Below, one piece after another: positions 47,802-61,386 of a DNA stretch of 64,000 nucleotides (positions are counted from its first letter, which is position 1; every line of letters begins with the position of its first letter). A program made the position numbers and the translations under genes. The DNA is from Moringa oleifera (taxonomy: Eukaryota; Streptophyta; Magnoliopsida; Brassicales; Moringaceae), in NCBI GenBank assembly GCA_021397835.1, contig JAJFZO010000028.1:558001-622000 (forward strand), read 5' to 3'. Below the pieces are notes generated by a model. It was not told the origin of the DNA, ran no database searches, and saw only the letters and a list, made by a program, of their open reading frames with translations.

Positions 47802-48854
47802 CATTAGGTAACATAATCATTTTTTCATCCATTATCACCATTTCTAAAGGTTTAAAAAGATTAAAAATAGAGAATGTTCAAAAAGTTATAGAGAAAATCA
47901 CACATTGACAATGAGACTTGATAAAAACTGACATTTAAATTTCAATGAGATAGTATTAGAACAAACAATTGGCATACTTAATTAGATAAAAAGGCAAACA
48001 CAAAGCACAAGCATACAGAAACACACAACCACATGGAGTAATAACATGTACGTATATGTTTCCATAAAGAGACATGCAAAAGTAACACAGAGACTCAAGC
48101 AAAACAGAAAAAGAAAAATAACAAATTTGACAAAGTCGAAGAAGATTAGAAATAGTCACTTCGCATGATTCACATACGCAACAACAATCCATGGCAACCC
48201 TAGCACACGTAATCCAAATATGATATCCTTGTCAGCTTAGATTCAGGAAAGTATCTCCTTTCATCAAGAAGAGCAAAAAGGAAACATGTAATTTATTTTG
48301 AGATAGATTTACATAAAGGTGAATACCCATGAAAATAATAGCGGACTTAATTGTTGCACATTCTAATGGTTACAGGGATTTAAGTATAAACACTCTAATT
48401 CCTGCAAGTCCTAAAAGATAAGGAAAATGATTTTAAGATAAATATTTTTATTCTATAAATTTTGTCCTTTCTTAGCAGTCATGCTACATTTATTTTATTT
48501 AGCTACAATTCACTAGTATTCTACAAACATCCACCTTTTTTTCTTAGCTTCTTGCCAAACTTTTTAGAAATTTTCATTGACTAAAGTTCAAGAATGTTGA
48601 TTAAGAAATCCAATTATATGCTAATAAATAGATGATATTTTTCAGGCAATATATGTAGCATTTTAGTAACAATTTTTCCAAATTATATACAAAAATTTTC
48701 AAACAAATAATAAAAGCTATATGTATAGCTGAAACATTTGAGGTGGAACTTATGTTCCTATCATTCTTGAACACACAGTTTCAGGCATTCCTTGCATATC
48801 AAAGACAAAGTAAGGGTGAACTTCAATAACATATTGACAAAAGAAATCGAATCA

Positions 48855-49710
48855 TCATGAACAAGAAGTGGCAACAACAAGAGTCTTCTTCAAAGGGTTT
48901 ATCAATGGAAGCTTTTTTGAATAAATAGCCAAAAGGCAAACAATCCTTCCATTGCTCACCTAGGAAGCCAAAAGTCAAGTCTGTTCAAATTCTAGGCATC
49001 TAATTAAAAGGCTTCCATGAATTATAAATTTATTACTCTAATGGGGAAGTATTCTCCTATCCAAAGGATTAAGTAGCATCCCACAATTTAATCCTAACAC
49101 TAAAGGCAAAGAGAAGCATATTAAAAAAAAAAGTCAAGATGCATAAAAAAATTTAAAAGAAACAACCACACTAATCATAAGTAACATTAAGATATATTAT
49201 CATTGAAAATTTCATGTAACTTAGAGCATTTTGTCAACATGAACCATTGCTTAGAAATTTAGTCAAGAAGTAGATAGAGAGAGTGAATTTACCAAATGCA
49301 CACCTGTTGCATGCTCTAAACGGCAAAACTCCTAACCATTTCTCATGCACAAAGCATTATGTGCAGGACAATACTTTGCAATTGCAATCTTATCTCGGGA
49401 AAAATCAGTAAAAAATTTCATATTGAATAGAAGGGACAATGGCACAGATTAACTTCTAAGGATAATAAAAAAGAATACGTAAAAATATTTTGAAGCAAGA
49501 AATTTAATATAACTCATGCTAGCTTACTTTAATCCCACAGGAAAAAGGGCTATGGAGAGAGTTTCGAAGAAATGACCAAAACTACATCCAAATTCCTAAA
49601 TTCAGATATATAAATATCAAGAATTTCTTCAAGGTAGGACAAACAAGTAAAATGGAAGCTATTTCTGGATGAGGCATTTTAAGTATAGGATTCTTTTTCA
49701 GTCATAGATG
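48855..49710 (-). pseudogene. AIR9: AIR9-like pseudogene, post-LRR exons, unit 3
   Basis: About 49621-49710 gives KKNPILKMPHPEIASILLV with a cctatag acceptor. 49304-49406 gives DKIAIAKYCPAHNALC, a stop where the family has W, then EFCRLEHAT with a proper GT donor (gtgtgc). About 48855-48975 gives FGFLGEQWKDCLPFGYLFKK, then ASIDKPFEEDSCCCHFLF, fully open and keeping the tryptophan codon that is a stop in unit 1. Comparing units 1 and 3 therefore reveals lesions private to each. Confidence 0.82.
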
Positions 49711-52173
49711 CTATAGGATGGCAAAATTGAAAAAAAAAATATATATGCTTTATAATGTGACGAGGTAAGAACAACATTCTTTTAGCCCATAATAACACAT
49801 TTCACCATTCCATCTCTAGTACTTCTATTATAAAAATGTGTATACGAAATAACATGCATAAAAAAATAAAATAACTTAAATGTCTAACTAAATCCATTAG
49901 TTAAAGCTCCAATAGTGATGATTGAGTGAAAGAACAAATAGGCCAATTGCCTAGTTTTTTTTTTTTAAAAGATTGTAATAGCATATATCAAATTTAGAAG
50001 TCTGGCCGCCATTAACTATCAAAATTACAGCTCAAAGTTATACTTAATCATCATTATGAAATACATTTTAAAATAACTGATGAGCTAAATATTACGATAT
50101 TCCTTTATATAAGTACCTTATCTCAAACTTGGGAGCATGCATGTAAATTTATTCTAAATTGCATTGAAGTACTTACAATATATGTTTGAACATGTCTTGT
50201 TGAATGCCTTGATCTTTTCCTCTCATAAGACCATAAGCTACATTTCATGTGAAGCATGAAAGGGTAGTAATGTCAAGTAGTTTGCTGAGCAAAGGAAAAA
50301 CAAGAGTGGACCATAAAGGCCAGTACCAGGGAAAGCATGCATAACAAATGGAGTATGTGATGAGAGGTTAACAAACATAAAGGACAACAACTGAGAGTAG
50401 GGAAATAAGACAGAGCAAAGGCAATACTAACTTAAATTAATAGAGAGAATAAAATGAGTTAAGGTTGGTTTGAGAGCAGGAGACAGAAAGAATGCCTTTT
50501 TTTGGTTGCATGCAAAGAATAGAGCAAACATGCAAACAAGGTGAAGGGTTCCGAGAAGGATCTAGAAATACTATAAATACACACAATTGAACAACATTTA
50601 CTAGTTGCTATGTATTATTTAATTTGTTAATTTCTATGGGAATATCAACTTTAAAGAAAAAAGGATTAACTAGATTAAACCAATTGAAATGATTGAAAAA
50701 TTAGCCTTCATTAAAATAAAGAACAGTAAAGAGACAAGTTTAATTTATATGCTCAAAAATAAGAGTGGAACCATTGCCTAATTTATTGGAAGTTAAATCA
50801 ACAGTTCGCACAAGTTTATCCCGTTCAAAACTTCATCATGAAGTGTATATAGAAATACATACATAATAAGGTAGACAGACATCCAAATAGGCAAGTTATA
50901 GATTGAAAACAGGAGAGAGAAAGATTGTTTATTTTGGTCGGATACAAAAGAATAAGGCAGGCCTCATATTGGTTGATGCCTATCCATTTCTTGACTCCAT
51001 ATAACTATAACTTACCAAAAAAAGAAAAAAAAAACATTTCGCACCAAAACAAATCTGTGAAGCAATGAATCAAATTAGTGAAAAGTCATCCATCAAAAAA
51101 AGAACATTTAAAAATGATGATTCATTCTTTTCATTTTTCTATTCTACTTAAATAGTTCCACATTAAATAAAAAAAGCACAATTCACAAGATTAATATCAA
51201 TAGTAACCCGAAAATGCTTAAAAACCTGAGGTGTTTAAGCATCTTTTAGAACCACAATTACTATGAATAGACTCAATTGGATAGCTGCATGTTAATTTTA
51301 TTTATTGATCTGCATAAAAATGTCAAATGCAAAGTAAGAAAGAAGAATATGGTTAAATAATAGAAGTGACCAGCAAAAAGATGAACTCGGTTAAAATAAT
51401 AAAGGTGATCAGAAAATTAACTTTCATTGAAATAAAAAAGTTTAAACAAGAAAGTTCATTTTGTATACTAAAAGAGAAGAGTGAAAAAATTACCTCATTT
51501 ATTGTGCATTAAATCAAGGGTTTGTTGAAAAAACTTTATCAGGCAACGTATATGCAATTACATATATAAACAAAGAGGATAAGTAAACAAACAGATTATA
51601 GGTTGAAAACAAAAGGGAGAAGATTACCTTGTTTTGGCTTACCAAAAAGAATCAAGCAAGCCTTGTTTTGGTTGATGATTATCCATTTCTTGGATGTATA
51701 GAATTGTCACTTTTACCGAAAATCAATGGTTGTGACTCTAAGAAGATGTATAACTAGTTACGAAGTCTTTTAGCAGCTAAAAAATGTTTTAAAATGATGG
51801 TGAACTCTTTTTTTTTTTATATAATTCTAGTGAAAGAGTTACACCAAAAAAAAAAAAAAAGATGATTCAAAATATTAAAGCACTAACCTTCTTAGTGGCA
51901 TTGAGATTGCATGATGAGTTGCTATCACAGGTTTCGAAAGGTGAGGTCTTTTCAAATAAGATCTACAAATACAATAAATAGACACAATTAGACAATACTT
52001 ACCAAGTGTAATTTGCTGAGCTCCATGATAAATCCTAGTAAGGAACAAGCAATAGAAAGCCTAACTTGTAAGGTCTTAATCATAAGAAAGATTGCTTGAT
52101 GAATAAGAATAAATTCATTAAACAAACAACAGAAGATTTAATGTTGAAAGAAAATGAATATAAAGTTATGAAT

Positions 52174-52384
52174 CTACCATAGTAGCATTCCTAAGATTTT
52201 ATCACCTTTCATAGAAAGAATAAAGTTAGAGGAATTCTGATTACGCATGATTATATGTAAAGACCTAAAAATATCTCTACCCTGTTCCACAACATCATAA
52301 TTAAACACCCCCTCAACTGCTTCGAAAATTATGAGATGACTTACACCCCTTAGGCCATGTGTATTAGCATTGGTTATAGAAGAA
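52174..52384 (-). other. Conserved unassigned block, unit 4 version (open frame)
   Basis: Homologue of 4183-4380 and 46352-46560 with an open frame: HGLRGVSHLIIFEAVEG, GRDIFRSLHIIM, SNFILSMKGDKILGMLLW. It has more replacements than unit 3 but no stop within the block. Confidence 0.42.
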
Positions 52385-52415
52385 AGTGAACAAGAAACTA
52401 GAAATATGTTCATAC

Positions 52416-53274
52416 TTCAAATTTCACTATTCTAATATCATGCTTTTGCTTCAATTCTTAATGAACATCATGCTCTATAAGTTAATAAAAATGAAAAAAT
52501 AAGCAGAAATCATTCAAGAAGGTACAATCACGTAAATCCTTACAAAACATCTAGGAGTTATATAATACATTTCCCTTCTAAAAGTATGAATGAAGTTTAG
52601 AGAAAAATTAAGGAAAAAAAGAAGAATGAGAAAGAACAAGAAAAGGTTATGGGGACAAGAATATCCAATCATGTTGCAAATGGTCTTTGTTGCATAAAAC
52701 AATTCAAACATTTAACTTAAGAGAGTTAATTAAAGGCCAATGGTTTAGAGCATTAGTTGCAATATACTTAGGAACTTACTAGTTGAAGTCAATAAAATTA
52801 CCAAATGGCATACACAAATTTGTATAACTATTCTTGAAGTGGTGAACATCATGAAAATTATTTACACAAAACCTACATGCTAGTTACTAGAATGTAAAAC
52901 TATAAAGAACAATGACATGTAAACTCTTAACCACTTAATTCCTTATGTTGAAATACAAAATAAGATATATAAAATAAAAGAAAATTGTAAAACAGGTTTG
53001 TTTCTAGCTGCTCTAAAACATCATAACATAACTTGAATATTCACAGTAGGATATTGAAAAGATTTTACCCAAAAAAGAAAAAGGAAAAATCCATAAAAAT
53101 AAGGATATTGGTTTACGCATTATCAACAGCGATCGATTTTGTTAAGGCACAGAAAAGTTGGCCCTCAATACCATCCTCTCCTATTAGAATGTCGATAGCC
53201 ATCAGTTTGTACCCTACATCATCGACATTTATTTCATACATCCTCCCTATCTCTTTTGTAGCATCATCAAATGA
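52416..53274 (-). pseudogene. AIR9: AIR9-like pseudogene, two exons, unit 4
   Basis: 52416-52474 is the 59-nt VKQKL-type exon, degraded at the nucleotide level but with GT and AG borders still in place. 53124-53274 is the MYEANVDD-type exon, cut at its acceptor end by the breakpoint into unrelated DNA, and with donor GT changed to AT. No FEWL exon is present. Confidence 0.7.
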
Positions 53275-53280
53275 CTGAGA

Positions 53281-54530
53281 TTAAATGAGTAAACCAAAAA
53301 AAAGCTATAATATCTAATTGTCTATGAGCTCTTAATAAGAAAATTGGATCTTCTTAGAGAAGTTACCAAATGATAGAGGCTATTAATCGAAAAAACAATG
53401 ATTCACAAGCTACAGTATCTAACAAAGTAAGATATTTAGATAATGAAATACACTTCAAAAATGAAGGAAGAGAAAAGGAAAAGAACAAAGCACCTGAAGC
53501 CCAACAACTGAGAACTTTAAATCATTTCATTTGATATTAAGTTTGCACATGTCATACATGCCACAACAATGGTAGAAAGACAAAAGGAACTTATTCATTT
53601 AATAAATAGGATCATAGAGAAACATAACGAATTTCAAACAGCACGAAAAAAATGTTAGAAAAGTAGAATAATAATAATAATAAGTAGGATAATAATGAAC
53701 TACAGCAAATAGGATCCTTTGCTGATTGACAAACTTAAACCATATGGATTATTAAAAGTTGAGAAATTGTTTATCATAAACGTCGTTCAATAAAGAGATG
53801 TTAATAGAGAACATTTAACAACGAAATGGTGAAATGAATTGCTGAATTTCTAGTAAGTTGATCACAAGATAGAAATTCAAGGATTTATCTTACTTGGAAT
53901 GGAGATAAGATCAGAACTTTCAACCATAGATCTAAGCCATTGAATTCTACTTTTGCCCTCATTTTTTCCACTATAATTGCCATGAACAGTATATAAATAG
54001 GTGTGGAAACCTTTCCCCCAATCTTCAGCTTATTTATGCAAGGAATTCTTGAAATTAAACAAATATAGGAATAATGAAATATAAGGACAATGTTGATAGA
54101 ATTGATGAGAAAATGATCACTTTCTCATATAAAGTAACTAAGCCCAAGATCATTTTTGAGGAATGGGGAAGAAAACAATAAAATCAAGTTAGCATAATTG
54201 GGACCAGCTAAACAAAGATCTCTGGTCAAAAGGCTCACATTGATAACAAATATAAAGCAGTTAAACTATATGAAATACTATATCTTGATATGAAGAGAGA
54301 TATTTTAGATTTCAAGTCCTTCAACCTTCTTTAGAACATAAACATTATGAGATAGGAAATGATCATCATGTCTATAACTACCATCATGATTTCCATTATG
54401 ACAAAAACACATGAAAACCCATTGAATGCGAATCAATAATAAGTAAGAAAAGGTGAAAAAAAAAACTTTAAGCTAATTGAAAGTTTTAAAGACTTTGGAC
54501 TAGGAAAAGCAGGACACAAGCTACATGATA
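53281..54530. other. Unique stretch between module pieces; TATA-like site
   Basis: About 1.25 kb not found elsewhere in the window. A sequence atataaatag at 53991-54000 is a good plant TATA-box match on the + strand, but no gene follows it. A short TAATAA microsatellite lies near 53667-53681. I see no protein motif. Confidence 0.5.
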
Positions 54531-55515
54531 ATTTTTTTTTTAATAAAGAAACACAATATTTACTTCTGATAAGTTATAAATCAATTTCAGAATGTCAAGG
54601 TAGCTAACAGTAACAATAACTCATGACATAAACATAGTGTAAATGGGCCTATAATATAAGAATCTTGTTTATGTGAGAACATAAGATAGTTGATTCAGGT
54701 CTTTCCTAAACTTAATATACGATCACACCTAGATGGAAAGGTTATAATCAGACACAAACTTTACCAAAATTGAATAGAGAATATCGTCCATATTATTTCA
54801 CAAGCTGATAATCATGTACTACAAGGCCAATATGATTTCACATTAAATCAAGAGTTTGCTAAAAAAACTTCACCAGGAAATGTATATGCAATTACATACA
54901 TAAACAAAGAGGATAAGCTAACAAGTAGATTATAGGTTGAAAATAAAAGGGAGAAGATTGCTTGTTTTGGTTGACCCAAAAGAATCAAGCATGCCATGTT
55001 TTGGTTGACGACTATCCATTTCATGGCTCCACAGAACTATCATTTATACTCAAAGTTAATGGTTGTGATTCCAAAAAGATGCATAATCAGTGAAAAAGTC
55101 TTCCATCATTCAAAAAAGGTTTACAAATGATAGCTAACTCTATTTCTTGTTTGGTTATAGTTAAAAAGTGACACAAAAAATGACAATTCAAACTATTAAA
55201 ACACTAACCTTCCCAATAAAATTAAGACTGCATGATGAGTAGTTGTCGCAGGTTTTGAAAGGTAAGGTCTTTCCAAGTAAGATCCACAAATGCAATAAAT
55301 AGACATAATTGGATAACGCTTACCAAGTGTAATTTGTTAATCTTCGTGATAAATTTTGATAACGAACAAGCAATGAAGCTTGATGGATAAGAAAGAATTC
55401 ATCAAACAAACAACAGGAGGCTTAATACCGAAAGAAAGTGAATATGAAGTTATGAATCTATAATAGCAGCATTCTTAAGATCTCGTCAATTTTCATAAAA
55501 AGAATAAATTAGAGG
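54531..55515. repeat. Two small module-derived pieces
   Basis: 54531-54640 matches the sequence at about 16906-17000. 54835-55515 matches 12815-13540 of unit 2 and runs into telomere-like heptamers at 55516. In the full units the satellite instead meets the A-rich block, so this left edge is a different junction. Confidence 0.7.
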
Positions 55516-57265
55516 ATAGACCCAAGGCACTAGACCTTAGACCTTAAAACACTAGATTTCAACACTAGACCTTGGACCTTAAACCCTAGAATCCTACACC
55601 CTAAACTTAGATCCTAAAACATTGAAATATTTAAACCCAAAAGCCTTAGAACCTAGACTCTAGAATCCAGACATTAGACCCAAAATTCTTAGACCTTAGA
55701 TCCTAAACACTAGATCCTTGACCATAGTCAGTAGAACGTAGATCTTAGATGTCCTAGACCATAAAACCCTAAAACTCAAAACCTAGACCACGGAGCCAAG
55801 ACGCCAGACCTTGGACCTTAAAATACTAAACTGTCAACACTAGACCTTAGACCCTAAACCCTAAAATCCTGAACCCTAAACCTAGATCCTAAAACATTGA
55901 AACCTTTAAACATGAAAACCTTAGAACCCAAACTCTAGAACTTAGACATTAGACTTGAAATTCTTAGACCCTAAAACCCTAGAACACTAAGACCTAGACC
56001 CTAGACCTTTCACCTTAAACTCTATACCCTAAATCCTACATTGGATCCTTCACCCTAAAACCCAAGACCCTAAACGTTAAACCCTAATTGTAAAATCCTA
56101 CATTAGATCCTTCACCCTAAAACCCAAGACCCTAACCCTAAAACCTTACCTCTAAAACCTAGATCTTAGAACCTAAAACACTAAAACCTAAAACCCTAAA
56201 ACCGTAAAACTTGAAACCTCAAAGCCCTAAAACCTATAACATATATCCTAAACCTTAGACCCTGGACTCTAAACCCTATACACAAAAATCCTAAAACATT
56301 AAAACCCAATAACCCTAAAACCTTAACGTTAGACCGAAAAACCTAAAAACCTATACCTTAGGTCCTATACCTTAAAACATAAGACTTTAAACCCTAAATC
56401 CTAAAACACTAAAACAAAAAACCCTAAAACTTAAAACTCAAACCATAGATCCTGGATCTTAAAACCCTGGGCTTTAGACCCTAAACCATAAACCCTAAAA
56501 CCTCAAACTTAGACCCTCGACCTTAAAATTCTAGACCCTTAGAACCAAAGACCTTAAAACCTAAACCTCAAACCTTACATCCTAGACCTTAAAAACTCTA
56601 GACCCTAGACCTTGGAACCTTAAAACTCTAGACCCTAGACCTTGAAACCTTAAAACTCTAGACCTAGACATTTGACCTTAAAATTTTAGACCTAAACCTT
56701 AAAACCATAGACCCTAAATTCTAAAACTATTGACTGATACCTTAAAACTATAGACCTAGACCCTAAAATCGTAAACTTTAGAGCTTAGAGATGAGACCTT
56801 AAAACTTTCAGACCTAGAACATAAAATCTAGACCTAAGCCATAAACTCTTAACCCTACACCTTGAACCTTGACCTCGGACCTTGTACTTTGGGTCCTAAA
56901 CCCCAGTTCTTGCACTCTAAACCTAAAATCTTAACACTAATATCCTTCCCCTAGACTATAAACCCTAGGCCTTAAAGCCTTAGACCTTAGATTCAGGCCC
57001 TGGATCCAAGATCGAAAAATCTAGACCGTAAATCTTATAACCTAACCCCAAACTTGAGGCCCTAGGCCCCAAGCCCTAGACCAAAATTTTTAGACCTTAA
57101 ATCTTATAATTTAGACCCCAAACCTTAGACCATAGGCCCTAAGCCCTAGAACCTCAAAGCCTAGGCCTTGAAACCTAGACCAAAAGCCTACACCCTTGAC
57201 CCTAGATCCTAAAACCTAAATCCTTGACCATAGTCCGTAGACTCAAAACCTAGACCTTAAACCCT
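55516..57265. repeat. Degenerate telomere-like satellite, tract 3
   Basis: CCYTARA-type heptamers in the same orientation as tract 2 and collinear with its right part (about 40250-42450), including the higher-order landmark at 55713 and the phrase gaaaaatctagacc near 57012. It is shorter by internal deletions. A small extra patch lies at 57473-57575 inside the following A-rich block. Confidence 0.88.
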
Positions 57266-58400
57266 AGACAACAATACAAAAGAAAGATAAGAAAAATAGA
57301 CTACTGAATGAAAGATAATCCAAAAAACAAAAAAAAAATTATATGCTAGAAAATATATCATAAAATAAAAACAAACAAAAAAGAGAAATAAACACGAGAA
57401 CCCAACAAAATTAAAAATTACAAAATTAAAAAAATGCAAACAAAAAAAAACATGACAACAAAGAGCATACAATGACCCTAAATCCTAAACTTAAACCCTC
57501 GATCACCAGATTCTAAAACCTAAACCCTTGACTCTAGTTCCTAAACCTAAAACCTAGACCTTAAAACCATAGACAATAATACAAAAGAACTATAAAGATA
57601 GATAAAAAAAAATAAAATAAACTATTGAATTAAAGACAATCTAAAAAATAGAGAAAATACGCAAAAAGAGAGATCATAAAATAAGAACAAACAAAAAAGA
57701 AAGACAAGCATAAGAAAACAAACAACATACAAAATTTCAAAAAAAAAAAACAAACATTACAACAAAGAACATAGCAAAAACACATAGCAAAGAAGAAACA
57801 AAATATTGAAAAAAAATACAAGAATATTAAAAAAAAGAAAAAAGAGAAACAAACAATAGTATGGAACTAGTATGAAAATAGATAACAAGACATAAGCAAA
57901 AAAAAAAAAAAAAGAAGAAGTAAAAACAGTAAAAAGATCATGCGCAAAATAACCTAAAAAAGTAATAAACGCAAAGACAATACAAAAAAAAATACGCATA
58001 AAAACAAATAAATGGGAACAAGCACAAAGTAGAAAACATAGAACAGAAATAAGTTCAAGAATTGAGTATAAAACTAAATACAAAAAAAGCAAGCATAAGA
58101 ACATAAAAATAGAAAATAGATGCAAGAACAAAGGAGAACCAACCAACAATAGCAACATCATAGAATCAACACAAAAAAAATGAATAAAAAAATTTAAAAC
58201 AAATAAAAACAAAATAGTAAAGAACAAGCATGAAAACAAAGAAGAAAGAGTAGAGGATAAGTGTGAGAACAAAAAAGAAGGAAAGAACAGCATAAACCTA
58301 ATAACAAAGAAAAAACACAAAAACAAAAACAAGCAAAACTACTAGAGAATGAACATAAAAGAAATCAAACAAAGACAAGTAAAAGCAACACTACAACGAC
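57266..58400. repeat. A-rich low-complexity block, copy 3
   Basis: Third copy of the A-rich block, again between satellite and module. It has the longest minus-strand open frame of the window (57757-58332, 191 codons, almost only F, L, I, V, S, Y and C), sharing DSMMLLLLVG and LFSIFMFLCLLFL with the other copies. The composition makes a real protein unlikely. Confidence 0.8.
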
Positions 58401-59080
58401 GATAGACAAAATACAAAATCACAATGGAAAAATAGGTAGTTTTCTACGCAACTACACCTCTTTGTTAACCATATTGATCAACCATAATTCTTTAGTTAAC
58501 TAATGATTGTTGAACATCTTACAAAAAAAAATAATAATAAATTTATGGTGCACTTTTAACAACATTGAAGGTATCTTCCTCATCATTTCTTTCACAACCT
58601 ACCAGTTCTCTCACACCTTTAATCACATTCAATAGCTTCAAAAATTCTTCATTATCCATATAAAACTTTTAAGACCAATAATAAAAGGAATTGTAATTAG
58701 GACTACTAACATTATTTTGCTTTTAGTCTTCCTAAGCCTTATGCTATGACAAGAACCCAATAAACATGTGAAATCTATATGGCAAAAAGAATAAAAAGGA
58801 ATTATAATATAAAGCAAGTTACTCCATCAAGTCTATGCTTACTATCTCATCATGAGTGTAATGGTTGAACATTGAAAGCCATAATCCCAAAATGTTGACT
58901 CTTAACAACAATTCTCAATTTGTTAACTTGGAAACTTCTTTCCATTATCAACTATGTTAAGAAAACCTAAGTTGCATCATATGCATCACATTTAATAACT
59001 GACAAGTTTCTTATTTAACATTTAATGCTAAATTATTATATTTCTAAGAGAAAGGAATCCAAATTAGAGAATTATATGTG

Positions 59081-59544
59081 CCTCTTTATCAAGCTCACCT
59101 AACGCCCTTAGTACTTCTAGCTTTGCCCTTGTACCAAGCAACAAGACAGCCTCAAGCCACAATTTTTCACACTGGAAGCAAACATAAGGAAAATTCATCA
59201 GTTTAAAAAATTTGAAGCTAATCAATAAGAAGAAAAGAAATATCTTAACTTACTTCTGCTATCATTTTGAGAACTTCATTAAAGTCGTAGATTGATTTGA
59301 TTGATGCTTAATGTGAATTGAAAATAATAACAATATATTAAAAGCTATTATCATTTGAACACGTACAGTGACTAAAATATGCAGCTAGTAAAATTATCAA
59401 ATCCACAATGACAGGAGTTAAAGCATAGCCCTAGAATAAATGAAAACAATATCTACATACAATGGTTCAAAAAATGTTATAACCAAACGAGACATATATG
59501 ATACAAGTTCCTCATCTTCCTGCCAAAGCATTACTTCAAAAGCA
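59081..59544 (-). pseudogene. Golgin candidate 5 / TMF-like pseudogene fragment, unit 5
   Basis: 59484-59544 is fully open and reads AFEVMLWQEDEELVSYMSRL, the best copy of this exon, although its acceptor AG has become CG. About 59254-59300 reads SIYDFNEVLKMIAE with an intact gtaagt donor, matching SIRDSLAEELVKMT. About 59081-59171 reads CEKLWLEAVLLLGTRAKLEV and then skips the RHSAALEL part to GELDKEA. Its acceptor (cttccag type, here with ccag) is kept. The three exons together are the strongest evidence for the golgin assignment. Confidence 0.78.
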
Positions 59545-61386
59545 CGATGGAGTATCCAATGCAAATACTAAAGAAAAAAAGCTCATTTTGTTTGGTCAAA
59601 GAGCAGAGTTCAAGCATCATATAATCTATTACGCTTTGAAAAAAGAACGTGCAAAGGTCTCTCTTGCTCAAAAACTTTAGCAAAAAATTTAGATAAAATT
59701 ACATATGCAAACAAGGTAAAAGATATACAGACAAGAATATAACAAATTGAAAGCAAGAGACAGGAAGAATGCTTTTTTCGGGTTGCATGCAAAGAATATG
59801 GAGCAAACTTGTTTTGGATGATGACTATCAATTTCTATATAACTATAACTTCTACACAAAATCAATGGCTCTATCTCGCTTGGATATATCTAAAAAGTTG
59901 TGAATTAATTCAGTAAAAAAGATTCCTATAAGAAAAAAACACATTTAGAAATGATGACTAACTCTTTTCTTTTTTCTATTCTAGTTAAAACAATAACATA
60001 TAAGTACAATTTAAAACATCAAAATCAACAATGATGAGTGCCTATCCTAGCTTATGATAGGTGAGGTAGTCCTACAAAGGATCCAGAAATACTATGAACA
60101 CACATGATCAGACAAAACTTACTAGTAGCTGCACATTATTTAATTTGTATATCTCTATCGGAATATTAACTTCAAAGAAAAAAAGATTACTTGGATTAAA
60201 AAAAATAAAAATGATTGAAAAAGTAACCTTCACTGAAATAAAGACGACTAAAAAAATTAATTCAATTTGTATGCGTAGAAACAAGAGTAGAGGCATTACC
60301 TAATTTATTGGATGTTAAATCAATGGTCTTATTTGATATGCATATATAATGAGGTAGATAGACATACAGATATGCAAGTTATAGATTAAAAGCAAGAGAG
60401 AGAAAGATTGTCTTATTTTGGTTGCATGCGAAAGAATAAAATAGGCATTGTATTGATTGATGCCAATCCATTTCTTGACTCCATATAACTATAACTTATC
60501 CCCCCCCTCCCAAATAAAGAAAACAAAGGCTATGTCTTACTAGAACAAATCTGTAAAGCAATGAATCAAATTAGTGAGAAGTCATCTATCAATAAAAGAA
60601 CATTTATAAATATTAACTCACTCTCCTTATTTTTCTATTATACTTAACAATAAAAAAAGCACAATTCAAAAAATTAAAATCAATAGTAATCTTTTTAGTG
60701 ATCATGACACTATATGATGTGCAACTTATAAACGTGAGGTGTTTTCAAAAAGGATCTATGGGTACTATGAACAGACTTGATTGGATAACACTTACGAAAT
60801 GTTGCATATTGATTAATTTGTTGAACTACGTAAAATATCAAATGCAAATAAATAAAAATGAACTTGGTTAAATAATAGAAGTGACCAAAAGAAAGATGAA
60901 CTTGGTTTAAAAAATAAAAGTGACCAGAAGATTAACTTTCATTGAAATAAAAATGTATAAACAAAAAATTTCATTTTGTATGCTCAAACAGAAGTGTAAT
61001 TTGCTAATCTCCATGATAAATCTTGGTAAGGAATAGGCAATGGAAGGCCTAAATTGAAAGGTCTCAATCACAAGAAAGATTGCTTCACGAATAAGAATTC
61101 ATTCATTAAACAAACAACGGAAGGCCTAATACAAAACGAAAATTGAATATAAAGTTATGAATCTACCATATCAGCATCCCTAAGATCTCGTCAATTTTCA
61201 TGGAAAAAATAAAATTAAAGGAACTCTGAGTACACATGATTGTATGCAAAAATCTAAAAACATTTCTACCCATTTCCATAACATCATATTAAAGAGCCCC
61301 TTAATTGCTTCAAAAATTATGAGATTTACGACTAACACTGGTTATAGAAGAGAAAAACGAGCAAAAAATTAGAAATATGGTCATAC

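Larger units (their letters stand above)
43621..50466 (-). repeat. Segmental duplication module, unit 3
   Basis: Collinear with unit 1 from about 1450 to 8100, covering the GC5 exons, the unassigned block, the AIR9 C-terminal exons and the post-LRR AIR9 exons. It breaks at about 50466 in the shared phrase ttaaggttggttt, inside an AIR9 intron, and passes directly into unit 4, so the LRR exons are absent. Confidence 0.82.
50467..53280 (-). repeat. Segmental duplication module, unit 4 (truncated at both ends)
   Basis: Matches unit 2 from about 11770 to 14590. It starts inside a phrase (gcatgcaaagaatagagcaaac) that in unit 2 lies just past the GC5 exons, so no GC5 exon is present. It ends inside the AIR9 late A9 exon at about 53274. 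Both ends are clean switches to unrelated sequence. Confidence 0.8.

Noticed and set aside
53991..54000. Active promoter at the TATA-like site
   Set aside because: The motif is good but isolated: no open frame, exon or conserved sequence follows it, and such matches are frequent in A+T-rich DNA.
36568..57265. CRISPR-like array in the short repeats
   Set aside because: Repeats are heptamers without unique spacers, in a plant nuclear context.
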